Source of the DNA: CAVREM01 sp963728825
GTDB taxonomy: Bacteria; Acidobacteriota; Vicinamibacteria; Vicinamibacterales; CAVVIG01
Assembly (NCBI GenBank): GCA_963728825.1
Contig: CAVSLA010000003.1
Location: 62,001 to 126,000 of the forward strand
Reading direction: 5' to 3'
DNA length: 64,000 nucleotides
Shown here: in pieces, positions 32,902 through 40,589 of the stretch
Layout: each line of letters begins with the position of its first letter
Numbering within the stretch: position 1 is the stretch's first letter
Position numbers and translations under genes: made by a program
The notes under the pieces: generated by a model
The model's input: the letters and a program-made list of their open reading frames with translations, nothing else
Database searches by the model: none
Told to the model about the DNA's origin: nothing

Positions 32902-33743
32902 TTCCTGGGCCTCACGTAGACGCGTTCGCCGGGCTGCAGCCCGAACCGCGCGACTTGGTCGTCGCTCAGCTCGACGTGCAGGGCGCCCTCACCGGCCACC
33001 TGTACGCGTCCATGGAAGATGTTCATCGTGCCGAGGAAGTCGACGACAAAGGCGGTTGCGGGATGTTCGACCACGTGCGCGGGCGTGCCTTCCTGTTCGA
33101 TACGGCCGTGATCCATGATCGCGACCCGGTCGGCGAGCTCGAGCGCCTCCTCCTGATCGTGCGTCACGAACACACTGGTCAGGTGGATGGTGTCGTGCAG
33201 ACGCCGCAGCCAGCGGCGCAGCTCCTGCCGCACTTTCGCGTCGAGCGCGCCGAACGGCTCGTCGAGCAGCAACACTTTCGGTTCGACCGCCAGCGCGCGG
33301 GCCAGCGCCACCCGCTGGCGCTGACCGCCCGACAGTTCCGATGGCAGGCGGTCCGACAGGTAGTCCAGCTGCACCAGCTCAAGCAGGCGCATTACCCGCT
33401 GTCGGATTTCGGTTTCGACCGGCCGGCGCTTGCGCGGCCGCGCGCGCAGGCCGAACGCCACGTTCTCGAACACCGTCATGTGTCGGAACAGTGCGTAATG
33501 CTGAAACACGAAGCCGACGCCGCGGTCGCGCGCGTTGCGATCGGTCGCGTCTTCGCCCTCGAGCAGCACCGAGCCAGCGTCGGCAGCGTCGAGGCCCGCG
33601 ATGATACGCAGCAAGGTCGTCTTGCCCGACCCTGACGGTCCGAGCAGCGCGACAAGCTCACCCGAGGCGACCTGCAGGCTCACGTTGTCGACGGCGACGA
33701 AGCCGCCGAATCGTTTCGTGACGCCGCGAACTTCAATCCCCAT
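32898..33743 (-). CDS. cysA: sulfate/thiosulfate ABC transporter ATP-binding protein
   Basis: ATPase of the CysTWA uptake system, 281 residues. Walker A is LGPSGSGKTTLL at about 35-46, the Q-loop follows in GFVFQHYALFRHMTVFENVA, the signature is ELSGGQRQRVALARALAVEP and Walker B is VLLLDEPFGALD, with the H-loop in VTHDQEEALELADRVAIMDH. The C-terminal regulatory part (IFHGRVQVAGEGALHVELSD) is shorter than in enterobacterial CysA (around 360 residues), so only a stub of the TOBE-like domain remains. It follows cysW by three bases and overlaps the TauE/SafE gene. Confidence 0.92.
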   Translation of the reverse strand: MGIEVRGVTKRFGGFVAVDNVSLQVASGELVALLGPSGSGKTTLLRIIAGLDAADAGSVLLEGEDATDRNARDRGVGFVFQHYALFRHMTVFENVAFGLRARPRKRRPVETEIRQRVMRLLELVQLDYLSDRLPSELSGGQRQRVALARALAVEPKVLLLDEPFGALDAKVRQELRRWLRRLHDTIHLTSVFVTHDQEEALELADRVAIMDHGRIEQEGTPAHVVEHPATAFVVDFLGTMNIFHGRVQVAGEGALHVELSDDQVARFGLQPGERVYVRPRK

Positions 33744-33746
33744 ACG

Positions 33747-34625
33747 TCAACCTGCCAGCATCCGACTGAGATCGGCATCGGGCGCCACCGGCACCTCGCG
33801 TTCGGGCCGCCGCGCGCGCCGCTCGACCACGGCCTTCAACACCAGCGTGACGAGGGCCAGGCCTGCCAGGAGCGACGCCACCGCGAATGCCGCCTGAAAG
33901 TTGTATTCGTTGTAGAGAATTTCGACCTGCAGCGGCAGGGTGTTGGTCGAGCCGCGAACATGACCGGACACGACCGAAACCGCGCCGAACTCCCCCATCG
34001 CCCGGGCATTGCTCAGGATGACGCCGTACACCACTCCCCACTTGATCGACGGCAGCGTGACGCGGAAGAACGTCTGCAGCCCGCCGGCGCCGAGCACGCG
34101 CGCCGCTTCCTCCTGATCGCTGCCGGTCGCTTCCATGATCGGGATGATCTCGCGCGCCACGAACGGAAACGACACGAACATCGTCGCCAGCACGATGCCG
34201 GGTACTGCGAACACGACCCGCAGGTCGTGCTCGATCAGCCATTCGCCGAGAAAGCCCTGACGGCCGAATAACAGCACGAAGACCATCCCGGAGATGACCG
34301 GCGACACCGCAAACGGCAGGTCGATGAGCGTCAGCAGGAACTGCCGGCCCGGGAACTGGAACTTGCCGAGCGCCCAGCCGGCGCACAGCCCGAACACGAG
34401 GTTCGCCGGCACAGCAATCGCCGCCGCGAGCAGCGTCAACTTCAACGCCGCGACGGCGTCGGGTTCGGTGAGTGCGGTCCGGTAGGCCAGCCACCCTTTC
34501 GCGCTCGCTTCGGCGAAGACCGCCACCAGCGGCACAATCAGAAACAAGACGACGAACCCCAGCGCGATGGCGGTCAGCGTCCATCGCACTGCTCTCGGCT
34601 CCGTAAGGTGTGATCGTCTCGTCAT
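33747..34625 (-). CDS. cysW: sulfate ABC transporter permease
   Basis: Inner-membrane permease, 292 residues, about six membrane segments. The BPD_transp_1 core includes FPGRQFLLTLIDLPFAVSPV, FVSFPFVAREIIPIMEATGS, QEEAARVLGAGGLQTFFRVT (EAA loop for CysA contact) and LSNARAMGEFGAVSVVSGHV. The ATG at 34625 overlaps the cysT stop (ATGA); the frame is open 24 nt further but that part is inside cysT. Confidence 0.92.
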   Translation of the reverse strand: MTRRSHLTEPRAVRWTLTAIALGFVVLFLIVPLVAVFAEASAKGWLAYRTALTEPDAVAALKLTLLAAAIAVPANLVFGLCAGWALGKFQFPGRQFLLTLIDLPFAVSPVISGMVFVLLFGRQGFLGEWLIEHDLRVVFAVPGIVLATMFVSFPFVAREIIPIMEATGSDQEEAARVLGAGGLQTFFRVTLPSIKWGVVYGVILSNARAMGEFGAVSVVSGHVRGSTNTLPLQVEILYNEYNFQAAFAVASLLAGLALVTLVLKAVVERRARRPEREVPVAPDADLSRMLAG

Positions 34626-35452
34626 GACCCAAGCCGCCGGCTGCTCCATCCCTGCAGCCCGTTGATGGTCAGCAGCATCGCAAACGACAGCGTCAACATC
34701 ACCAGCGCAATTGCGGTGGCCCCGGCGTAGTCATACTGCTCGAGCTTGGTCACGATGAGCAGCGGCGAGATCTCGGTCCGCATCGGCATGTTGCCCGAGA
34801 TGAACACCACCGATCCGTACTCACCGACGGCCCGGGCAAATGCCAGCGCGAAACCGGTCAGCCAGGCAGGCGCGAGATATGGGAGGATGATGCGCCAGAC
34901 CACGATGCTGCGCGTCGCGCCCAGGCTCGTCGCCGCCTCTTCGATCTCCGGATCGAGGTCTTCGATCACCGGCTGCAGCGTTCGAACCACGAACGGCAGG
35001 CCGATGAAGATCAACGCGACGGTGACGCCGAGCGGGGTAAACGCGACCGAAATCCCCAGCTTGCTGAGCGGCGCTCCCAGCCAGCCGTTCGGCGCGTAGA
35101 GGGTCGTCAGAACAATTCCGGCCACCGCCGTCGGCAGGGCAAACGGCAGATCGATCAAGGCGTCGACGATGCGCCGGCCGGGAAACGAATAACGGACCAG
35201 CACCCAGGCGATCAACAGCCCGAACACGGCATTGACCAGGGCCGCCACGATCGATGCGCCGATGCTGAGCCGATACGAGGCGACGACGCGAGGATCGCTC
35301 ACGGTCTGCCAGATCTGATCCCAGCTCATCGTCGCGGTCTTGGCGGGCAGCGTCAGCAGCGGAATCAGCACGATCACGCTGAGGTACAGCACCGTGCACG
35401 TGAGCATCAGGCGGAAACCTGGCAGGACTCGTCGATTTCTCGCGCCGATCAC
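34622..35452 (-). CDS. cysT: sulfate ABC transporter permease
   Basis: Inner-membrane permease (also called CysU), 276 residues. Marks: LPAKTATMSWDQIWQTVSDP, ALIDLPFALPTAVAGIVLTT, GLPFVVRTLQPVIEDLDPEI, EEAATSLGATRSIVVWRII (EAA loop) and FARAVGEYGSVVFISGNMPM. The GTG at 35452 lies one base from the stop of the binding-protein gene, and an upstream extension of the frame lies within that gene. It pairs with CysW to form the channel. Confidence 0.92.
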   Translation of the reverse strand: MIGARNRRVLPGFRLMLTCTVLYLSVIVLIPLLTLPAKTATMSWDQIWQTVSDPRVVASYRLSIGASIVAALVNAVFGLLIAWVLVRYSFPGRRIVDALIDLPFALPTAVAGIVLTTLYAPNGWLGAPLSKLGISVAFTPLGVTVALIFIGLPFVVRTLQPVIEDLDPEIEEAATSLGATRSIVVWRIILPYLAPAWLTGFALAFARAVGEYGSVVFISGNMPMRTEISPLLIVTKLEQYDYAGATAIALVMLTLSFAMLLTINGLQGWSSRRLGS

Positions 35453-35453
35453 G

Positions 35454-36449
35454 TCACCGCCCCCCCGGACTGTAGATCTGATCGAAGACCGCACCGTCTG
35501 CGAAGTGGGTCTGCTGGGCGCGCTGCCACCCCCCGAACATCTGATCGACGGTGAAGAGTGTCACGTTGGCGAACCGGCTGGCGTGCTTGGCAGCGACGCC
35601 GGGATCGCGCGGCCGGTAGTGACGCCTCGCGGCGATTTCCTGTCCCTCGGGCGAGTAGAGAAACTGGAGATACGCCTCGGCAACGGCCCGCGTGCCCTTG
35701 CGATCGACCACCCGGTCGACGACCGCGACCGGCGGTTCGGCCAGGATGCTGAACGACGGTGTGACGATCTCGAGCTTGCCAGGCGCTTCGTCGATCGCCA
35801 GATACGCTTCGTTCTCCCACGCCAGCAACACGTCGCCGATGCCGCGCTGCACGAAGGTCGTCGTCGATCCACGGGCGCCCGAGTCGAGCACCGGGACGCG
35901 CTTGAAAAGGTCGGCGACGAACTGTCGGGCGGTTGCCTGGCTGGAGCCGGTTTGCCGCAGCGCGTAGCCCCACGCTGCAAGATAGTTCCAGCGCGCGCCG
36001 CCCGAGGTCTTCGGATTCGGCGAGATGATCTGCACACCCGGCTTCGTCAGATCGTTCCAGTCACGAATGCCTTTCGGGTTGCCGGCCCGCACCAGGAAGA
36101 CGATCGTCGAGGTGTACGGCGCGCTGTTCTGCGGCAGGCGTTTCTGCCAATCCTGGCCGATCAGGCCCGATGCGGCGATGGCATCGATGTCGTAGGCCAG
36201 CGCCAGGGTGACGACGTCCGCTTCGAGCCCGTCGATCACCGCCCGCGCCTGCCCTCCCGACCCGCCGTGCGACTGACGGATGGCGATCGATTGGCCGGTC
36301 TTGGTCTTCCAGTGTTGGGAGAACGCCAGGTTGAAATCCTGATACAGCTCCCGAGTGGGATCGTAGGACACGTTCAGCAGCGCCTGCTGAGCGGACACGA
36401 AGGTCGAGGCCATCGCGGCCAGGACGACCGCGGCGGCGAACGGCTTCAC
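35454..36449 (-). CDS. sbp: periplasmic sulfate-binding protein
   Basis: Type II binding protein, 331 residues, with a signal peptide (FAAAVVLAAMASTFVSAQ). Family marks: LLNVSYDPTRELYQDFNLAF, IRQSHGGSGGQARAVIDGLE, ADVVTLALAYDIDAIA, LVRAGNPKGIRDWNDLTKPG and ISPNPKTSGGARWNYLAAWG, which together line the sulfate pocket. The GTG at 36449 is 11 nt beyond the porin stop. It supplies sulfate or thiosulfate to CysTWA. Confidence 0.93.
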   Translation of the reverse strand: MKPFAAAVVLAAMASTFVSAQQALLNVSYDPTRELYQDFNLAFSQHWKTKTGQSIAIRQSHGGSGGQARAVIDGLEADVVTLALAYDIDAIAASGLIGQDWQKRLPQNSAPYTSTIVFLVRAGNPKGIRDWNDLTKPGVQIISPNPKTSGGARWNYLAAWGYALRQTGSSQATARQFVADLFKRVPVLDSGARGSTTTFVQRGIGDVLLAWENEAYLAIDEAPGKLEIVTPSFSILAEPPVAVVDRVVDRKGTRAVAEAYLQFLYSPEGQEIAARRHYRPRDPGVAAKHASRFANVTLFTVDQMFGGWQRAQQTHFADGAVFDQIYSPGGR

Positions 36450-36460
36450 GGTGCCACGTC

Positions 36461-37708
36461 TCAAAATGCCACCTGCGCGCGCACGACGAACGCGTTCTCG
36501 GTCGGCCGGTCGGGCGCTACACCGCCCTCGAATTCCGTCCGCTCGAACGTGGCGTAGTACTTGATGAAGTAGGCGGGATACCAGTTGACGCCGACGATGA
36601 ACGAGTGCGCTTCGGCGACCGAGCCGGAGCCGGCCAGCGCAGCGGCAAACACGGCATCGTCGATCGACAGCTGGCTGTAGCGCGCGACGAGCTGCAGGGC
36701 ACCCCACTCGCCGGCGGTCGGGTCGAAGTTCACGCGTGGCCGAACACCGCGATCCGCTCCTGGCTCGCCGGTGAGCACGAGCGACCCGGTCACTTGCCAG
36801 CCTTGGTTCGTCACGTCCGTGGAGGTCGCCGCCGCCGCGACCGTTTGCGTAGACCGCATGTACTCGGCGAACAGGCCCAGGGCGTCCCGGTAATAGAAGG
36901 CCGATGGCGTGAACCGCACGCGCGTGCCGTCCGCGGACGCGCTCGTCACGTAGCCGAAGTAACGCTGGCCGACCGACGTGCGGAACGCGGGCAGTGCCCC
37001 TTGCTGATTGCCGCGTGAAGCCCCGAGAGCAAACCCGAGCCCGTTCAGCGGTCCGGGATCCACCGTCCGCCTGAAGGGTTGCACGACCACCCGGCCGGCA
37101 AGATCTTTCGAGTCGCCGCTGTCGACATCGCTCGCCGCGCTCGCGCTCGTACCGTCCGGAATCCCGTTGAAGAGACCGCCAGCATATGCGACGCGGCCGC
37201 CGGCCAGATCGCCGAGCGCCTGAAGGCCGATATCCCGGTTCGGCATCAGGCCCGACGCGAGCGATCGTTCGGGGAACAGGAGAAACGGATCGCCGACGAG
37301 GATCTCGTAGCCGATCGGCGTCTTGCTCTTCCCCACGCGCACCCGAAATGCGTTGCTGAATCTCGCGTCGACATAAGCGTCCTGCAGCACGAGAACGCCG
37401 TTGCCGAAGTCGGGCATCACCAGAAAATCGAAGTAGCGGGCCATGCGGCCGTTGAGAATCGGGCGCGCCTTGCGAATCGTGAAGGTGTCGACGAAGGACT
37501 CCTCGTCGTCGTTGCTGACGAAGCGTCCGTCGCCCTGCGCAACCAGTCCGAGACCCAGTCGGAAGTTGCCGTCGGCCGACTGAATGAAGAATCCATCCTG
37601 CCAGCCGGCCGTCAGCGGCGCGGACGTCTGCGCCGCCGCCTGACTGGCGAGGCATCCGGCCAGCACCAGCGTGCTCACCGCGCGAATCGCTTCTCGACGA
37701 AAACTCAC
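36461..37708 (-). CDS. OprP/OprO-type outer-membrane porin
   Basis: A 415-residue beta-barrel protein: signal peptide (LVLAGCLASQAAAQ), then alternating aromatic strands and a terminal FVVRAQVAF with the C-terminal phenylalanine of outer-membrane barrels. GWQDGFFIQSADGNFRLGLG and FDFLVMPDFGNGVLVLQDAY with RVRVGKSKTPIGYEIL are typical of the phosphate-selective porin O/P family. Position as first structural gene of the sulfate uptake operon argues that it serves sulfate (another tetrahedral oxyanion) rather than phosphate, giving an outer-to-inner membrane route. The start is GTG (ATG-like context GGAGG 6 nt upstream at about 37714). A terminator hairpin and a cysteine-rich leader lie directly upstream. 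Confidence 0.85.
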   Translation of the reverse strand: MSFRREAIRAVSTLVLAGCLASQAAAQTSAPLTAGWQDGFFIQSADGNFRLGLGLVAQGDGRFVSNDDEESFVDTFTIRKARPILNGRMARYFDFLVMPDFGNGVLVLQDAYVDARFSNAFRVRVGKSKTPIGYEILVGDPFLLFPERSLASGLMPNRDIGLQALGDLAGGRVAYAGGLFNGIPDGTSASAASDVDSGDSKDLAGRVVVQPFRRTVDPGPLNGLGFALGASRGNQQGALPAFRTSVGQRYFGYVTSASADGTRVRFTPSAFYYRDALGLFAEYMRSTQTVAAAATSTDVTNQGWQVTGSLVLTGEPGADRGVRPRVNFDPTAGEWGALQLVARYSQLSIDDAVFAAALAGSGSVAEAHSFIVGVNWYPAYFIKYYATFERTEFEGGVAPDRPTENAFVVRAQVAF

Positions 37709-37742
37709 GAGTCCTCCAGCGAAAAAGTGCCGTACAAAACAA

Positions 37743-37775
37743 AAGGCCCGGAAGCGGCGGGCGCCTCCGGGCCTT
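37743..37775 (-). terminator. intrinsic terminator/attenuator before the porin gene
   Basis: On the minus strand AAGGCCCGGA pairs with TCCGGGCCTT (37766-37775 with 37743-37752) around a 13-nt loop, followed by TTTTGTTTTGT. It lies 28 nt after the leader-peptide stop and 35 nt before the porin start. Confidence 0.85.
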
Positions 37776-37803
37776 GGTTCGTCAGGGTGATTCAGCTAAA
37801 TCG

Positions 37804-37893
37804 TCACATGATCACAACACCACGACGCGCCGGCGCAGAGGCAGCCATCGGCTGACAGCAACAACAGGCGCATCGGCGGCTCGCGATCGTCAT
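37804..37893 (-). CDS. cysteine-rich leader peptide of the sulfate transport operon
   Basis: A 29-residue ORF beginning MTIASRRCACCCCQPM; five of residues 8-13 are cysteine (TGC GCC TGT TGT TGC TGT). The codon string TGCGCCTGTTGTTGC is shared exactly with the leader at 31867-31947, while the rest differs. A hairpin CAGCC-gat-GGCTG (37842-37854) begins two bases after the last cysteine codon, and the terminator at 37743-37775 follows the stop. The ribosome binding site is weak, and the predicted transcript starts only about five bases before the ATG. Inferred role: ribosome-mediated attenuation, so that low charged tRNA-Cys opens transcription of porin, sbp, cysTWA and tauE. Confidence 0.72.
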   Translation of the reverse strand: MTIASRRCACCCCQPMAASAPARRGVVIM

Positions 37894-37904
37894 GAAGCGC
37901 TCTG

Positions 37905-37934
37905 GTTGTACCCGATCAGCCGCGAAACTGTCAA
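37905..37934 (-). promoter_or_regulatory. promoter of the sulfate transport leader
   Basis: Minus-strand TTGACA (37929-37934) and TACAAC (37905-37910), 18-bp spacer. The geometry relative to the leader ATG is nearly the same as at the cysDNH leader. Confidence 0.55.
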
Positions 37935-38081
37935 CGACGGGCGACACCATCCCGCGCAGCATCGGGGAATCGGAGCCGTTTTTCTTGAACGTTTTCGTGG
38001 CATGTTCATTGCCCCGACCATTCGGGTCCGGCTCGGCCGGACTTTGTGGCAGCAGGCGCCGCCGGGCCCGAGGAGGGTCTC

Positions 38082-38546
38082 ATGCGATTCACGATTCGAC
38101 GTGCCGGGGTGTTCGCTCTCGTCGCCGCCGCTCTCGCCGTGTCGGCAGGGACGGTCTCCGGACAGATTCGCTATCCCTATCCAGGTCCCTACGGACCTTA
38201 TCCCTACGGACCGTACCGCTACGCCTCGCCGGGCGCAGAGCTCAAGATCAACGTCACGCCGAAAGAGGCCGAAGTGTACGTCGACGGCTACTTTGCCGGG
38301 ACGGTCGACGAGTTCGATGGCGCGTTGCAGCGGCTGCACGTGCTGCCCGGGCAGCACGAAATCGTCGTCTATCACGAGGGCTTCCGCAGCATCCGCGAAA
38401 AGTTGTACCTGGGACCGAACGCGTCGCGGAAGCTCGAACGGACGATGGAAAAGCTCGCGCCGGGGGAAGCCAACGAGCCGAAGCCCGAGCCCATCACCCC
38501 GCCCGAGCCGCCCCGCAATCCGCGGGATCCCCAGCGTCCTATCTGA
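38082..38546 (+). CDS. secreted PEGA-domain protein
   Basis: A 154-residue protein: signal peptide (RAGVFALVAAALAVSAGTVS), a tyrosine/proline-rich stretch (YPYPGPYGPYPYGPYRY), one PEGA domain (LKINVTPKEAEVYVDGYFAG, then LPGQHEIVVYHEGFRS) and a proline-rich tail. PEGA domains are beta-sandwiches found on bacterial surface proteins. An AGGAGG stands 6 nt before the ATG at 38082; the frame is open upstream without a good start. Function beyond a surface location is not known. Confidence 0.78.
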   Translation: MRFTIRRAGVFALVAAALAVSAGTVSGQIRYPYPGPYGPYPYGPYRYASPGAELKINVTPKEAEVYVDGYFAGTVDEFDGALQRLHVLPGQHEIVVYHEGFRSIREKLYLGPNASRKLERTMEKLAPGEANEPKPEPITPPEPPRNPRDPQRPI

Positions 38547-38560
38547 CGTAGCTGATGGAG

Positions 38561-38656
38561 GCCGGGGCTTCAGACCCGGCGTTTACCCGGCGGACCTAAG
38601 AGGTCTGCCCTACGTACATCCCTACGTACGTAGGCCGGGCCTTTTTAGGCCCGGCG
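38561..38656. repeat. composite BIME-like cluster (three palindromes)
   Basis: GCCGGGGCTtcAGACCCGGC (38561-38580), GGCGGACCTaagAGGTCTGCC (38589-38609) followed by CTACGTAC, and CTACGTACGTAGGCCGGGCCT-ttttt-AGGCCCGGC written in two parts (38621-38641, 38645-38655). The last stem supplies the final codons and stop of the HD-GYP gene and may also end transcription of both convergent genes. Confidence 0.78.
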
Positions 38657-40579
38657 GCCACCCGCGCCGACCAGCTTCAGATCGCGCGCCGGAGTCGCCT
38701 GTGTCTTGTGCGCGGCTTCGCGGGCGGCGTGCAGCGCCGTCGCGATATGCGGCGCCACCATCTGGACCAGCCGGCAGAGATCCTCGGTGAACGCGTCGCG
38801 GCTCGGCGCGTACATGGTCAGCACCGCGATCAGCGTGTCGCCGGCCATCAGCGGCACGCTCATGCAGCTCACGAGCGGTGGCTGCGCGTCGGCCGCGCGT
38901 GACCCGAGGTCGAGCGAGGCGTCGGAGTTCACGATGGCCTGACGATTCGAGGCAACCCAGCCGGTGAGCTTCTCGCTGAAGCCCATCGCGACCCGCCTCA
39001 GCAACGGCGCCGCCGGCCCGAAGGCATCGGCGACCGTCAGCCGGTCGCCGTTCTCGGAGACGAGATACCAGGCGCCGGAGGCACCCGGCGAAACATGCCG
39101 AATCAGATTCGTCGACAATGCCAGCACATCGGCCGTCGACCCGTTGCCTTCGGTGATTCGCGCGAGGCTCACGAACGCCAGCACTTCGTCCGCGGCACCG
39201 ACGCCCGGCCGCGACGACAGCGGCGCGGGCTCAGCAACCGCCGGTTCGCCCTGCAGCGATCGATTGATCTGCTGCATCACCTCGACGCGCTCGGGCTCGT
39301 CGCCGTCGCTGACCGCGACCTCGGCATGAATGCGCAGGAACGTGTCGACGACCTCAGGGTCGTACATCTTGCCGCGGCGATCGAGCAGGATCTTGATGGC
39401 GGCTTCGTTGGTCAGCCGCCGCCGGTACGGACGATCGGAGGTCAGCGCATCGAAGCAGTCGACGACCGAGAGAATCCGCGCGCCGATCGGAATGTCGGTG
39501 CCCGAGACCCCAGCCGGATAACCGGTGCCGTCCCAGTTCTCGTGGTGGCACCGGACGATCGGTACGACCGGGTACGGAAAGTCGACGAGCGACAGGATGT
39601 TCGCGCCGATCTCGACGTGGCGCTTCATCTGCTCGAACTCCGACGGCGTCAGCCCGCCCGGCTTGTTGAGAATCCGTTCGGGGATGGCGAGCTTGCCGGT
39701 ATCGTGCAGCAGGGCCGCCGCCTCGATCGCCTTGAGCGTCAGTTCGTCATTGACGTTCAGCGCACGGGCCAGCGCCTGCGCATAGGCCTGCACCCGGCGG
39801 ACGTGGCTGTGCGTCACGTCGTCTTTGGCGTCGATCGCCATCGCCAGCGTCTCGACCGTCGAGCGGTAGAGGCGATCGATTTGCGTGACGTGCTGCCGCG
39901 CATCCTCGAGCCGCCCGAACGAGGCGCGCAGGGTGTGGTGAAAGATCGCCAGGACCGGCAGCATCATCGCCACCGCCCACAGCCCGACCTGCCGCTGGAT
40001 GACGATCAAGCCGAGCCCGACCGACGCCGCGGCAAAGTAGCCGATCGACAGCCACAGGAAGTGGTCGTACCAGAGCTTGAGCGGCGAGCGCCGCGATTCG
40101 AGACCGACGGCGACCGCCGTCAGACCCGAATTCAACACGAAATAGATCGTCGTCAGAAACAGCAGCGCCGGAATCAGCGGGCCGATTCGCGTTTCGCTGG
40201 TCGAGAGCGGCGCCACCCCGGTGATCAGGAAGAACGCATGGCCGGCAGTCCACAGCGACAAGGCCGGTGCCACCGCATTGAACGCCACGCGCGTCCAGGC
40301 GTGCCCCTTGCGCCAGGACAGCACCCCGGTGTCGACGGCAAACGCGACGGTGGCCGGCGCCGGTCCGAAAAGCAGCGTCGATGCGATGAGGAACGTGTCG
40401 GCGACCGAGATGCTGGCATTGATCGCCGACACGTTGAGCGTGAACGAACCCGTCAGGATGACGAGGGTCGCGAACAGAAACCACTCGAGCGGATTCGGCG
40501 CGCTCAGCAGCCCGACAACCGAGTGCAGGACTGCCGCGCCGCCCGCGACGATGACCAGCCGGACGTAGATCGAAAGCAT
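38645..40579 (-). CDS. membrane HD-GYP phosphodiesterase with C-terminal GAF domain
   Basis: A 644-residue probable cyclic-di-GMP phosphodiesterase. Residues 1-215 hold about seven membrane helices of a MASE-like sensor. The HD-GYP domain runs from about 240 to 425: AMAIDAKDDVTHSHVRRVQA, AALLHDTGKLAIPERILNKP (metal HD at 292-293), CHHENWDGTGYPAGVSGTDI and ILSVVDCFDALTSDRPYRR. Residues ~465-630 form a GAF-type domain (AWYLVSENGDRLTVADAFGP, VSCMSVPLMAGDTLIAVLTM). The order HD-GYP then GAF is less usual than GAF first. The gene's last codons lie in a palindromic repeat. The ligand and process controlled are unknown. Confidence 0.86.
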   Translation of the reverse strand: MLSIYVRLVIVAGGAAVLHSVVGLLSAPNPLEWFLFATLVILTGSFTLNVSAINASISVADTFLIASTLLFGPAPATVAFAVDTGVLSWRKGHAWTRVAFNAVAPALSLWTAGHAFFLITGVAPLSTSETRIGPLIPALLFLTTIYFVLNSGLTAVAVGLESRRSPLKLWYDHFLWLSIGYFAAASVGLGLIVIQRQVGLWAVAMMLPVLAIFHHTLRASFGRLEDARQHVTQIDRLYRSTVETLAMAIDAKDDVTHSHVRRVQAYAQALARALNVNDELTLKAIEAAALLHDTGKLAIPERILNKPGGLTPSEFEQMKRHVEIGANILSLVDFPYPVVPIVRCHHENWDGTGYPAGVSGTDIPIGARILSVVDCFDALTSDRPYRRRLTNEAAIKILLDRRGKMYDPEVVDTFLRIHAEVAVSDGDEPERVEVMQQINRSLQGEPAVAEPAPLSSRPGVGAADEVLAFVSLARITEGNGSTADVLALSTNLIRHVSPGASGAWYLVSENGDRLTVADAFGPAAPLLRRVAMGFSEKLTGWVASNRQAIVNSDASLDLGSRAADAQPPLVSCMSVPLMAGDTLIAVLTMYAPSRDAFTEDLCRLVQMVAPHIATALHAAREAAHKTQATPARDLKLVGAGGRRA

Positions 40580-40589
40580 CGCGTGGTCG

